64,000 nt of DNA from Alphaproteobacteria bacterium (lineage in GTDB: Bacteria; Pseudomonadota; Alphaproteobacteria; GCA-2731375), in contig JADHTB010000013.1 in NCBI GenBank assembly GCA_016776605.1, positions 42,620 to 106,619 of the forward strand. Reading direction: 5' to 3'. The translations under genes and the position numbers were made by a program. Positions 43,870 through 53,146 of the stretch are shown here, in pieces. The first letter of the stretch is position 1, and each line of letters starts with the position of its first letter. The notes below the pieces were generated by a model. The model was not told the DNA's origin and made no database searches. It saw only the letters and a list, made by a program, of their open reading frames with translations.

Positions 43870-45591
43870 GTGGAACAAAAACTGGCCGCGATATTGGCAG
43901 CCGATGTGGTTGGCTATTCTAAGCTTATGGGCACAGACCAAACCGCAACGCTTGTCGCATTGCGCCAGCTTCGTTCCGAGTTGTTTATGCCATCGGTGGC
44001 CCAATACGGTGGCAAAACCGTCAAAAGCATGGGCGACGGTTGGATTGTCGCCTTTGCCAGCGTTACCGAAGCAGTGCAATGCGCGATTGACATACAGGAG
44101 GGCTTGTCGGCGATCCCTATGCTGCAATTGCGCATGGGTGTGCATCTCGGAGACATCGTGCAGGAAGACGAAGACTTGTTTGGCGATGGCGTCAATATCG
44201 CCGCGCGCCTGCAGGCTGCCTCGGCACCAGGTGATATTCTTATTTCCGACGTGGTGCATCATAGTTTGGATGGCCGCCTCGGCAGCATATTTCACCGAAA
44301 ACCGCCCATGAAACTAAAGAACATCGAACGTGCGATTGCGGCGTTTTCCTGGCGCGATTCCGGCACCGAGGCAACCGGTAATCATGGCGGCGAAAAGGTG
44401 GTCACCCAGCAACGAAAAATTTCCTTGGCCTTTAACGGCCTGGAATTAAGTGGCGGTGGGGAAGAGGCGCAGCTTTTGTGTGATGGCGTGAACGACGCCA
44501 TCCGGTCGGCACTTGCCAATCAGGCGGGCCTGTCGCTCCTTACGGAAAAAGAAAAAGCCGCGATGATAGTCGAGGGGTCCATGAAGGCCGTGGGTACGCG
44601 TTATCGAGCGGTTATACGTCTGAAGGATCAGAATACTGGCGAGATCGTCAAGGTCGAGCAATTTGACGGCGTGATAGCGGATTTGTTCGAGGCAGAGGAC
44701 GATTTGGCGCTTCGGGTTTGCACCTCGATCCGTTTTGCCACCTTTTCTTACGAGGCGTCAGTTTTGGAGAAAACGGATCTGCCGATGGAAGAACAGGATA
44801 GTGGCTCGATCCGGGTTCATGCAGGTGGTTTATTATCGGATCTAAAGCGCGAGGAATGGTTGGAAGCTCGCCGCTTGCTGGAATTCGTACTGGATCGTGA
44901 TCCGGAAGACGCCAGCGCTCTCGCGATGGCGGGAATGTCCTGTTCCGTTGAAATCAACTGCGGCTGGCGCCCTCCAACCCAGGAGGATTGTGTTCAGGGC
45001 ATTGGTTATTTACGCAAAGCCGTGCAGCTAAATCCGCGCAGCGATTTTGCCCACACCTATTTATCCCTGGCATTACTTGATCTTGGCCAAGACCATACCG
45101 GCGCGTTGTTTACGTCCGAGCGATTGTCGGAAATCGCACCGCACTATGCGCAAGGCCAAATGGCCCATAGCCATGCCTTAATATGTTTGGGCCGGGTTGA
45201 GGAAGGCGTAACCCTGGCGCTAAAGGCGATTGAGCCGCTTAAGGGCCGGATCCTGTTTTCTGGGAGCGTTACGCACCTTATGCTCGGCCTATTATTGTCC
45301 AAGCGTCATGACGAGGTTTTGGTCTGGGGTCAAATGGCAAACCAGCGGATAGAAAATGTGCCTCGTATCCTGCTGTTGATGATTAGCGCGGCGGCCCATT
45401 TGCAGAACTATGACCTGGCGCAAGACTACGCCGGCCGTCTGCTGAAACATCACAATGATTTTACGCTCTCCGAAATGAGGGTCTGGCCTCTGAAGCGCGC
45501 CGGTGACTGGGAGCATTTCTTGGAAGGACTGCGTGCCGCTGGATTGCCCGAAAAAATAAATGTCCGAGTTGGGTCAAAAGCGGCCCGTTAG
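43870..45591 (+). CDS. Class III adenylate/guanylate cyclase with C-terminal TPR-like region
   Basis: A GTG start after AAAAGGAGA gives 573 residues. The N-terminal cyclase domain has metal-binding D12 (ILAADVVGYSKLM) and D56 (KSMGDGWIVAF), then LRMGVHLGDIVQEDEDLFGDGVNIAARLQ and a transition-state-like DVVHHSL region. A middle CadC-like segment (about 180-290, VEGSMKAVGTRYRAVIRL) is followed by TPR-like helices (about 310-560). It makes cyclic nucleotides in response to unknown input. The last residues (VGSKAAR) are encoded by a 17-base dispersed repeat, so the native C terminus may have been replaced. Confidence 0.87.
   Translation: MEQKLAAILAADVVGYSKLMGTDQTATLVALRQLRSELFMPSVAQYGGKTVKSMGDGWIVAFASVTEAVQCAIDIQEGLSAIPMLQLRMGVHLGDIVQEDEDLFGDGVNIAARLQAASAPGDILISDVVHHSLDGRLGSIFHRKPPMKLKNIERAIAAFSWRDSGTEATGNHGGEKVVTQQRKISLAFNGLELSGGGEEAQLLCDGVNDAIRSALANQAGLSLLTEKEKAAMIVEGSMKAVGTRYRAVIRLKDQNTGEIVKVEQFDGVIADLFEAEDDLALRVCTSIRFATFSYEASVLEKTDLPMEEQDSGSIRVHAGGLLSDLKREEWLEARRLLEFVLDRDPEDASALAMAGMSCSVEINCGWRPPTQEDCVQGIGYLRKAVQLNPRSDFAHTYLSLALLDLGQDHTGALFTSERLSEIAPHYAQGQMAHSHALICLGRVEEGVTLALKAIEPLKGRILFSGSVTHLMLGLLLSKRHDEVLVWGQMANQRIENVPRILLLMISAAAHLQNYDLAQDYAGRLLKHHNDFTLSEMRVWPLKRAGDWEHFLEGLRAAGLPEKINVRVGSKAAR
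45569..45585. repeat. 17-base dispersed repeat, copy 1
   Basis: ttgggtcaaaagcggcc occurs here, inside the last codons of the cyclase gene, and again at 50711-50727. Both copies are followed within about 100 bases by aagcagacat. It marks the decayed edge of a larger repeat. Confidence 0.6.
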
Positions 45592-45816
45592 CAATTCCTG
45601 ATATTACGCTCGAACCTGAGGGCAAAGCGGACATCAGCAACCACCCTGTCCACTTCCGGAATGTGCCATAAGCAGACATTCAGCCCCACATATAACGCAC
45701 ATGGATTGCGTCGCAGGTATTCGTCTGCTTGGATGGGGCCGTTGAATTGATTGTCACCGACAATGCGCGCGCACGTATGCAGCAACGCAATATCGCCTCG
45801 GATTTGGAGATATATG

Positions 45817-46245
45817 CTAGTCTCGGACCACTAAGACAGAGCAGTTTGCATGGCGGACGACACGGGCGGCGTTGGGGCCCAGCAGGTAGTCTTCCATACT
45901 CGGGCGGTGCGAACCCATGACAATCAGATCGGCGGTAATTTCGCCGGCAACCCTTAGCACCTCCTCATATGCGGTGCCATGCCCGACAATATGTTGAACC
46001 GGAATATCCTTCGGTATATTGGCGGCGGCCCATTCATGGAGCTTCTCCATGGTCAGATCGAGAGCCTTTTTTTCATGCCCCTTGGGAAAGAAAGAACTGA
46101 CAATACTCATGCCGAAATCCGGCACCACTGTCATAACATGCAGCGTGGCACCGAAAGCCTGAGCATATTCCACCGATGTGGGCAAAGATTTCGCCCAGGT
46201 CTTATCATGTTCGAGATCGACGGCGAGAAGAATATGTTTAAACAT
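45817..46245 (-). CDS. Universal stress protein (UspA family)
   Basis: The ATG at 46245 follows a strong GGGGAGG site; the frame continues to a TTG further up that would place the ribosome site inside the gene. 142 residues. FKHILLAVDLE opens the Usp fold and the nucleotide loop reads VMGSHRPSMEDYLLGPNAARVV, where the classical G-x2-G-x9-G-S/T motif is degenerate (Arg at the second Gly). It starts 14 bases after the TRAP permease stop. In Halomonas the comparable UspA protein TeaD modulates a TRAP transporter, suggesting a similar partner role here. Confidence 0.85.
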   Translation of the reverse strand: MFKHILLAVDLEHDKTWAKSLPTSVEYAQAFGATLHVMTVVPDFGMSIVSSFFPKGHEKKALDLTMEKLHEWAAANIPKDIPVQHIVGHGTAYEEVLRVAGEITADLIVMGSHRPSMEDYLLGPNAARVVRHANCSVLVVRD

Positions 46246-46259
46246 GGCTTGACCTCCCC

Positions 46260-49088
46260 TCAAGTTGCCGGCGTGGAAACGGTTTTGGCAGCCACGCCAT
46301 TGCGCCGACGCTGCACGACAACGACAAACCCCAATAGCAATAGCGCTGGGATGAAGATCAACTGCTTGATCGGTTGATCCGCTGGCGCCATGACCGACAG
46401 GACCCTTTGATCGAAATCCAATCCCGCCTTTTGTGCCGCACTGTCGAACACCGCGTTATCAATCGATACCGTACCATCTTCGAAAAGCAGTACCAGACCA
46501 TAGGCTTCCAGGCGCTCCGCTCCCGTCGGCTTATCAGGCACTGGCAATAACGCGGTAAAGACGATGGCCTCGCCAATATCGTTGTCCCCCTGAACGATCA
46601 GGCGGAGTTCGGCCCCCGGTGCGGCTTTTCCCACCACCTCGACAATTGCCGCGGGGTCCTCCTCGACAAAAGGCGGCGAGATTAAATCCATCCAAAAGCC
46701 TGGCCGGAACAGACTAAACGCGATTAATATCAGCAGCACGGATTCCCAAATTTTCGATCGTGCGAGGAAATACCCTTGGGTTCCGGCAGTGAACAACAGG
46801 ATCGCTGCCGTCGCCACGACAAAGACGAAGGCACCCTGGATCGGCGTTACATCGATCAGCAGTAAATCCGTATTAAAAATAAAGAGGAACGGCAGCAAGG
46901 CCGTGCGCAAGGAATACACAAAGGCGACAATGCCCGTGCGGATCGGGTCCCCCCCAGATACCGCCGCCGCCGCGAATGAAGCCAAGCCCACGGGCGGCGT
47001 CACGTCTGCCATGATACCGAAATAGAAGACGAACAGATGCACTGCGATCAACGGCACGATCAGGCCATTCTGCTGCCCCAGGCTAACGATCACCGGCGCC
47101 AGCAGGGATGAGACCACGATGTAGTTCGCCGTGGTCGGCAAGCCCATGCCCAGGATCAGGCTAAGGATCGCGGTAAAAATCAGAATTAGTAGGATCTGAC
47201 CTTGCGAGAGGATTTCCACCAGTTCCGCCAGTACCAGGCCGACGCCGGTCTGAGATACAGTGCCCACGATGACGCCGGCGGCGGCCGTGGCGATACCGAT
47301 ACCTATCATGTTGCGGGCACCGGATATCATCCCGTCGATCAATTCGCTAAAACCCTGGAAGATCTTGCCGCCGATGCTTTCCTTGCGGAATATCGCAAAC
47401 AACATGCGCTGGGTCAGCAGAATAAAAATCATCAAGGTGACGGCCCAGAATGCCGACAATTCCGGCGACAGCCGCTCCACCATCAGGCACCAGATCAGCA
47501 CCGCGACGGGAAGCAGAAAGTGCAGCCCCGCCATGACGGTGGGGACTGGCTCGGGCAGAGCAACGATGGGCGCGTTGGGATCATCCACCACTAGGTCGGG
47601 ATAAGTGGCGCATATTGAGACTAGCCAGACGTAGATCATCAGGATGGCGGCTCCCGCAATCCATGGTGTTAGGGCCGCACCGGCAAGATCGCGTATCAGA
47701 TTGATCGCGAAGAAGGCGGCAAAGGCGCCAATCACGATATTGCAGAGAATTATTGCGCCCGCGGAAAGTACCTTCTCCTTGGTGCCATCCGCTGCCTTGG
47801 CGCTGAATGTTTTCAAAACTCCGAACTCCAGCGCGATCAAAACCGCGATGACCGATACCCGGTTAAGATTGCTTTCCAGCAGGCTGAAAGCTTCCGACAA
47901 GTAATACAGCCCGCCCCCCATGGCCAAGATCGCCGCCAAGGTGATGGCGAAGGACAGCAAGGCCAGCTTCGCCGGTTTCGGCACCGTGGCGCGTGGTAGG
48001 CCTTGCATGTTCATCTTCATGGCTTCCAGATGCACGATGTAGACGAGGGCGATGTAGGAAATGATCGCCGGAACGAAGGCGTGCTTGACGACCTGGAAAT
48101 AGCTGATGTCCACATACTCGACCATCAGGAAGGCCGCCGCGCCCATCACCGGGGGCATGATCTGACCATTGACGGATGAAGCAACTTCAACCGCGCCGCT
48201 TTTCTCGGCCGAGAAGCCGACCCGTTTCATCATGGGAATGGTAAAGGTCCCCGTGGTCACCACATTGGCAATGGAGGATCCCGAGATCAGCCCCGTCATG
48301 CCGGACGCGACTACCGCGGCCTTGGCGGGACCACCGCGCATATGGCCCATCAGCGAAAATGCGACCTTGATGAAATAGCTGCCGGCGCCCGCCTTATCCA
48401 ACAAGGCACCGAACAAAACAAAGAGGAAGACCAGGCCGGTCGAGACACCTAGCGCGATACCGAACACACCTTCCGACGACAACCATTGATGATCCGCCAC
48501 GGCGCCAAAACTGGCGCCCTTCCAAGCCAGGATACCCGGTGCGTACGGTCCTAAGAATGTATAGCCCAGGAACACCGTCGCCACGATCATCAACGGCGGG
48601 CCAAGGGCCCGGCGCGTGGCTTCCATCAAGACGACAATGCCGATACAGGCAACGACAATATCCCAGACATTCGGATTGCCGGGCCGATCAGAGAGGCGGG
48701 AGCCAATGAGATTGTCCGCCAGCACGCTGTCGAAAACAAACAGATACATAGTCGCCGCGATGCCGATGATTGCCAGGCCCCAGTCGGCGACGGGTATTCT
48801 GTGGCGCGGCGAATTCTTGAAGGCGGGATAGGCCAGAAAGGCCAACAGGAGGGAAAAAGCCAGATGCACCGGACGGGCTTCGTTGCCGGAAAATACGCCC
48901 CAATGCAGTATGAACGGCAAGGGCGAGGCGATCCAGACTTGCCAGAGGGACCAGACCAGCGCCGTGCCGGCAAGAAAGCGGAGCAGCAGGACATTATCGG
49001 GCGCACGTCCACCTGTATCGGTTGATGCGACAAGATCCTCGAGTTCTTCCGCGCTAAGGGGGCCTTCGGATTGATCCCGGCTACTCAT
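46260..49088 (-). CDS. TRAP transporter fused permease (TAXI type, 4TM/12TM) with DUF3394 tail
   Basis: This 942-residue protein has a cytoplasmic acidic N-terminus (about 30 residues), many membrane helices combining the small and large TRAP permease parts, and typical large-subunit segments (SSIANVVTTGTFTIPMMKRVG near 275; GLPTTANYIVVSSLLAPV near 645). The C-terminal ~130 residues match the DUF3394 extension with a soluble portion and last helix. It imports an organic acid or amino acid using an ion gradient with the TAXI binding protein encoded upstream. Followed immediately by uspA. Confidence 0.9.
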   Translation of the reverse strand: MSSRDQSEGPLSAEELEDLVASTDTGGRAPDNVLLLRFLAGTALVWSLWQVWIASPLPFILHWGVFSGNEARPVHLAFSLLLAFLAYPAFKNSPRHRIPVADWGLAIIGIAATMYLFVFDSVLADNLIGSRLSDRPGNPNVWDIVVACIGIVVLMEATRRALGPPLMIVATVFLGYTFLGPYAPGILAWKGASFGAVADHQWLSSEGVFGIALGVSTGLVFLFVLFGALLDKAGAGSYFIKVAFSLMGHMRGGPAKAAVVASGMTGLISGSSIANVVTTGTFTIPMMKRVGFSAEKSGAVEVASSVNGQIMPPVMGAAAFLMVEYVDISYFQVVKHAFVPAIISYIALVYIVHLEAMKMNMQGLPRATVPKPAKLALLSFAITLAAILAMGGGLYYLSEAFSLLESNLNRVSVIAVLIALEFGVLKTFSAKAADGTKEKVLSAGAIILCNIVIGAFAAFFAINLIRDLAGAALTPWIAGAAILMIYVWLVSICATYPDLVVDDPNAPIVALPEPVPTVMAGLHFLLPVAVLIWCLMVERLSPELSAFWAVTLMIFILLTQRMLFAIFRKESIGGKIFQGFSELIDGMISGARNMIGIGIATAAAGVIVGTVSQTGVGLVLAELVEILSQGQILLILIFTAILSLILGMGLPTTANYIVVSSLLAPVIVSLGQQNGLIVPLIAVHLFVFYFGIMADVTPPVGLASFAAAAVSGGDPIRTGIVAFVYSLRTALLPFLFIFNTDLLLIDVTPIQGAFVFVVATAAILLFTAGTQGYFLARSKIWESVLLILIAFSLFRPGFWMDLISPPFVEEDPAAIVEVVGKAAPGAELRLIVQGDNDIGEAIVFTALLPVPDKPTGAERLEAYGLVLLFEDGTVSIDNAVFDSAAQKAGLDFDQRVLSVMAPADQPIKQLIFIPALLLLGFVVVVQRRRNGVAAKTVSTPAT

Positions 49089-49135
49089 GGCATGCCCCCA
49101 GCAATGTCAGATAGTATTATATTCAAGGCAGGAAA

Positions 49136-49163
49136 CGGGGCGACATTTTTAGCCGTCGCCCCG
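49136..49163 (-). terminator. Intercistronic hairpin between TAXI binding protein and permease genes
   Basis: Nine-base perfect arms cggggcgac (49136-49144) and gtcgccccg (49155-49163) with a ten-base loop. On the minus strand it is followed by a short TTTCC, a weak terminator. Such hairpins typically protect the binding-protein mRNA and lower permease expression. Confidence 0.6.
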
Positions 49164-49175
49164 CCTGATTGGAAA

Positions 49176-50144
49176 CTACATCCAACCCTGTTCCTTGTAG
49201 TAACGGATAGCGCCTTCATGCAGAGGCGCCGATAAATTGTTCACGATCATATTCTTGGGATCGAGATGTGCGAACGCCGGATGCATTCTGCGGAAACGTT
49301 TGATGTTGTCGAACACCGCCTTGACGATCTGATAGACAGTGTCGGCATCGGTCGCCGTTGAGGAGACGAAGGTCGCGCCAACGCCAAAGGTGGTGACGTC
49401 GCCGTCGGTACCTTTGTACATACCGCCAGGAATTGTCGCCATGGCGTAGTAGTCATTGTCCATGGCCAACTTCTTTATGGTGGCATTGTCCACGTTGACG
49501 ATGATCGCATCACACGAGGTTGTGGCTTCCTTGATGGAGCCGTTGGGATGCCCCACTGTAAAGACCATGGCATCAATCTTGTTGTCGCAAAGCGCGGCCG
49601 ATTGTTCCGACGATTTCAGCTCGGAGGCCAAGGCAAAGTCGGACATTTTCCAACCCATCTTCTCCATCACCACTTCCATGGTGCCGCGTTGACCGGAACC
49701 AGGATTGCCGATGTTAACGCGCTTGCCTTTCAGGTCATCAAAATTCTTGATGCCGCTGTCAGTGCGGGCAACAACCGTGAATGGTTCGGGGTGCACTGAA
49801 AAGACGGCCCGCAAGCCTTTGAAGGCGCCGTTGGGAAACTGCTTTGGCGCGGTGCCGTTATAGGCATGGAACTGCCAGTCGGACTGAGCCACACCCATAT
49901 CCAGGTCGCCGGCCTGAATGCCGTTGATGTTCTTGGTCGAACCACCTGTGGTGTGCGTACATTTGATATTGTGTTTTTTGGTCCCCTTGTTAACAAGCTT
50001 GCAGATCGCGCCGCCCACTTGGTAGTAGACCCCGGTCTGACCACCGGTACCGATGGTGATGAATTTTTGCGCAGCCTGGGCGCCTGTGAGGCTTACGGCG
50101 AGAATGCCGGCGGCCGCTAATGTAGCAAAGGCCAATTTTTTCAT
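49176..50144 (-). CDS. TAXI family TRAP transporter solute-binding protein
   Basis: This 322-residue periplasmic protein has a clear signal peptide (KKLAFATLAAAGILAVSLTG, cleavage after AQA). The mature part starts KFITIGTGGQTGVYYQVGGAICKLVN, broken here to stay short, the classic TAXI opening with the GGxTGVYYxxG motif, and continues with ASELKSSEQSAALCDNKIDA near 175-194. It captures the substrate (glutamate-like compounds in some members) for the fused permease. A GGGAGATAAATT site precedes the ATG. First gene of the three-gene transport operon. Confidence 0.9.
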   Translation of the reverse strand: MKKLAFATLAAAGILAVSLTGAQAAQKFITIGTGGQTGVYYQVGGAICKLVNKGTKKHNIKCTHTTGGSTKNINGIQAGDLDMGVAQSDWQFHAYNGTAPKQFPNGAFKGLRAVFSVHPEPFTVVARTDSGIKNFDDLKGKRVNIGNPGSGQRGTMEVVMEKMGWKMSDFALASELKSSEQSAALCDNKIDAMVFTVGHPNGSIKEATTSCDAIIVNVDNATIKKLAMDNDYYAMATIPGGMYKGTDGDVTTFGVGATFVSSTATDADTVYQIVKAVFDNIKRFRRMHPAFAHLDPKNMIVNNLSAPLHEGAIRYYKEQGWM

Positions 50145-50457
50145 AATTTATCTCCCTGATGGAATTCACTTGTAGGTTGGCAAGCAACAAACTGGGATAC
50201 AAATACACCGCCTATATTGGCGAGAAAATTATCCAGCACTTAGGGAAACAGGATAGGTCAAACCATGGAAAATATTCAAGAAATGAAATGCATTACTCAC
50301 AATTGGATAGATTTGAAATAAACCAACATTTCCCATGTGATCTTCACATGTAGTAGTTGAGACTTGATCTGACATTCGCCTCTTGAAGAGGTGAGGGTTG
50401 CCGAATTTGATGGTGGTGTGAACCAAACCATCAAATCATAATTGAAAGGCACCCCTC
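50145..50457. other. Upstream region of the TAXI operon and left side of an IS remnant
   Basis: AT-richer than the genes around it. It must hold the TAXI operon promoter near its left end. The right part (about 50350-50457) probably is the left end of the IS481-like element whose transposase start follows. No other feature identified. Confidence 0.4.
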
Positions 50458-50649
50458 ATGCTTCAGAATAATGAAAAGATCATCAAACACAAAGTCGGTC
50501 TGCTCAACCTCGTAGAAGAGCTTGGCAACGTTTCCACGGTCTGCCGGATCGTGGCATGTCGCGGGATATCTTATTACGGCTCCAGGAACGCCGTGGAGGA
50601 CGGCGGCGTAGAGGCTTTGTTCTTTTCGACAATTAGACTATCAGAATAG
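50458..50649 (+). mobile_element. Truncated IS481-like transposase (N-terminal fragment)
   Basis: The 63-codon frame starts MLQNNEKIIKHKVGLLNLVE and continues with ELGNVSTVCRIV and NAVEDGGVEALF, the helix-turn-helix start of IS481-type transposases. The intact SRDTFYRY-like stretch has drifted, and the catalytic DDE domain is absent. The remainder of the element is lost, so it is inactive. It indicates insertion activity inside the island. Confidence 0.65.
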
Positions 50650-50980
50650 GCGTGATCGGCAAAAGCTCCCCCATTTTTGGGATAATTTAAAACCGGTGAC
50701 GATGCCCGCTTTGGGTCAAAAGCGGCCTATCCGATTTTGCCAATTTCAAGCCCGCTATCGAAGCCAAAGCAGACATAACAATCGAGCATCCAGAGATGGC
50801 GCCAGGCGTCCGAGGGAGACTCGTACAGAGTCTTTTGACTTTGACGAGCCCCAGAGGACTCCAGGATTCATTTCCGCCGTATCGACTCGCCAGGGCTTCC
50901 TAGGGGCATCCGATGGCGGCCCCGAGGTATCGGCGGTCAAAACACAACGCACTCCAATATTGACCGTGGCCTTCTATTTC
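50650..50980. other. Intergenic debris with second copy of the 17-base repeat
   Basis: Contains ttgggtcaaaagcggcc at 50711-50727, identical to 45569-45585, followed by aagcagacat. The frames over it have no recognisable product. It is the 3' flank of the minus-strand MDR gene; no clear terminator is visible. Confidence 0.5.
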
Positions 50981-51964
50981 TCAGCCGTTCGGCCTCAAGA
51001 GGATCTTGCCATCACGCTTGTACCGGCCGGCATGGGCAACCGCTTCTTCGATGCGCTCCAACGGATATGACGCTTCGACCGTGACGTATAGCGTGCCATC
51101 AACGACCCGGGCGGCGAGTTCTTGATACATCGCAACGATCTCTTCGAAAGCCATAGTCGGCATCATCTTAGCGAGCCAGAATCCCATCAGTTTGATATCC
51201 CGGAAGAAAATTTGGTCCGGTCGCAGCATGCAAGGATCGTCAGTCAGCAGACCATAATTGATGACAATCGAACCGTCAGCTAGGCAATCGGCGAGCCGCA
51301 TGGTGATCGACCCGGAGACGCAATCGATCGCAAGTTTGGCCTTCGAGCCGCCTGTTGCCTCATTCACACGTTCAGCTAGATCCTCGCCATCGACAAGGAC
51401 AACGTCGCCACCCATTGCCGTCAACGGTGCGATCAGCTCCGCCCTGCGGACGACATTTATGGTTTTGTAGCCTTTTACCTGTGCCAGCCTGATCAGATTT
51501 TTGCCAACTCCGGAATTCGCCGCGTCTTGGATGACCCAGTCACCGGGCTTCAGGGCGACGTATTTCTCCAGCATTAATAATGCCGTCGCGGCATTCACTT
51601 TCAGCATCGCGGCCTGCTCCAGATCGATCTCGTCGGGCAGTCGGACCACTTCCGTTTCTTTCAGCCGCAACCTTTGCGACCAGTTTGCGCGATAGAGGCT
51701 CATCACCTTGTCGCCAACGCCGACGAGTGTCACGCCGTCTCCAACAGCCGTCACCGTTCCGGCCCCTTCTATGCCGATTGGGCATGGCGTGTCGGGTTTA
51801 GAGGCGTAGTTTCCCTCAAATATCATCAAATCGGCAGGATTGATCGAACAGGCGGTCAATTCGACGATGATCTCGCCGGCGCCCGGCATGCCCGGTTCCT
51901 CGACTTCGATGCAATGCACAACTTCCGGGGCGGGGCCAATCGCCATCAACTCAACAGTCTTCAT
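50981..51964 (-). CDS. Zinc-free MDR oxidoreductase (quinone reductase / enoyl reductase-like)
   Basis: This 327-residue medium-chain dehydrogenase lacks zinc-binding cysteines. SINPADLMIFEGNY (about 36-49) is the substrate-entrance motif of quinone oxidoreductase and mitochondrial 2-enoyl thioester reductase relatives; IGIEGAGTVTAVGDGV follows. The nucleotide loop is DAANSGVGKNLIRLAQVKG (about 148-166), then a CVSGS segment. It likely reduces an activated double bond with NADPH. It is the last gene before the 52.1 kb tRNA-derived repeat. A GGAGAAGATCG site precedes the ATG. Confidence 0.85.
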   Translation of the reverse strand: MKTVELMAIGPAPEVVHCIEVEEPGMPGAGEIIVELTACSINPADLMIFEGNYASKPDTPCPIGIEGAGTVTAVGDGVTLVGVGDKVMSLYRANWSQRLRLKETEVVRLPDEIDLEQAAMLKVNAATALLMLEKYVALKPGDWVIQDAANSGVGKNLIRLAQVKGYKTINVVRRAELIAPLTAMGGDVVLVDGEDLAERVNEATGGSKAKLAIDCVSGSITMRLADCLADGSIVINYGLLTDDPCMLRPDQIFFRDIKLMGFWLAKMMPTMAFEEIVAMYQELAARVVDGTLYVTVEASYPLERIEEAVAHAGRYKRDGKILLRPNG

Positions 51965-52066
51965 CGATCTTCTCCTTCATTTGTGGGTATTGCCAAGGTC
52001 AAGTTCCCTTATTCACCTGCGGAAATTACCCGGCTCCGACGACCGTCTGAAGCATCGGATAGATTA

Positions 52067-52142
52067 CAGGCCGGATCGAGGCGTTTTGAACAGGAATGGT
52101 GCGCCCGGCAGGGCTCGAACCTGCGACATCCGGATTAGAAAT
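52067..52142. repeat. Truncated tRNA-Arg(UCU) 3' end, putative attachment-site copy 2
   Basis: Bases 52095-52142 match the 3' portion of the intact tRNA-Arg at 55474-55550 through the anticodon arm. The adjoining 23 bases (caggccggatcgag, then cgttttgaa) also match 55447-55469 with one difference. The 5' half of the tRNA is missing. It separates two blocks of cargo genes and fits a tandem island boundary. Confidence 0.82.
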
Positions 52143-52389
52143 CTAGCCGGATGGGTTTGCGCCCCAGAGCGTCCTATCCGATATCTTGCCAGGGTATGAC
52201 TTTTTAGCTTCGATAAAATATATAAATTAGCTTCGCCCGAAATGGAGTTCGGATCATATTTATGCGGCATTTTAAATAAGTCATTAAGGTCTCTACTCCA
52301 TACTTCTTTTTTCGCATAAGCGAATCCGAATTTTCGGGAACATAATCGTAAACCGTTACAATCAATCAAATCGAAATTAGGTGAATGAT

Positions 52390-52758
52390 ATGAGCGAGAC
52401 ACTATTTGAACGCCTGGGCGGAGCGCCCGCAGTGGATGCAGCGGTCGACATTTTCTACCGCAAGGTTTTGACGGACCCCTCAATCAGTGATTACTTCGAT
52501 ACCACGGACATGGATGCCCAACGGGCCAAGCAAAAATCGTTTCTTACCATGGCGTTCGGCGGCCCGCATGATTATACCGGCAGCGATATGCGGACGGCCC
52601 ACCAGGACCTGGTGAAACGCGGCCTGGACGATTCCCACTTTGATGCCGTGGCGGGGCATTTACAGACAACATTGCAGGAATTGGGCGTGGCCGGCGATCT
52701 GATCGGCGAAGTGATGACCATCGCCGGCAGCACGCGCGAGGACGTACTTAATCGCTGA
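52390..52758 (+). CDS. Group I truncated haemoglobin
   Basis: I chose the ATG at 52390 with AGGTGA six bases upstream; an in-frame GTG at 52381 lies in that site. The 122-residue 2-over-2 globin opens LFERLGGAPAVDAAVDIFYRKVL with Tyr23 at the distal B10 position, glycine turns GGPHDYTG and the proximal haem histidine H71 (AHQDL). Members bind oxygen and often detoxify nitric oxide. It is the first gene inside the inner island. Confidence 0.9.
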   Translation: MSETLFERLGGAPAVDAAVDIFYRKVLTDPSISDYFDTTDMDAQRAKQKSFLTMAFGGPHDYTGSDMRTAHQDLVKRGLDDSHFDAVAGHLQTTLQELGVAGDLIGEVMTIAGSTREDVLNR

Positions 52759-53146
52759 TCCCCATGCCTTATGTGACGCGAACAGCGCTGTCGAATAACA
52801 TTTGGAGTCACTAATCCTATTTGTAGAATGACGGCTTCGGATCAAACGCGGGCTTCTACTACGCTGATCCACGGCCTGACCGACGTCACGCAGCACTTGG
52901 CGGCAGCGACAATCCAAAGCGGTCCCTGTGGAGCAGGGGGCCAGCCTTTTCCTTTTTGCAAAAACACTCCAAATTTCGATTTAAACAACTAAAAATAATG
53001 GTGCGCCCGCCAATGTCGCAAATGTGCCACAAACGAACTTTTGCCTCGCTTGGTAATTTCAAAGGCGCTGCCTACAATGAATGGAGCCAACTGAATCGGT
53101 TAACAATGGATAGGTCTCGGGATAGCGAAGTTCTGGGGGAGTTGCG
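52759..53146. other. Gap between globin and GFA genes
   Basis: No gene recognised. A 13-base fragment aatggtgcgcccg at 52997-53009 matches the 3' acceptor end of tRNA-Arg and could be a badly decayed attachment copy, but it is too short to be sure. The GFA ribosome site (GGGGGAGTTGCG) is at the right end. Confidence 0.4.

Noticed and set aside
51674..52138. 154-codon plus-strand frame over the MDR gene start and tRNA fragment
   Set aside because: It overlaps the coding start of the MDR gene antisense and ends in the same tRNA-derived peptide artefact.
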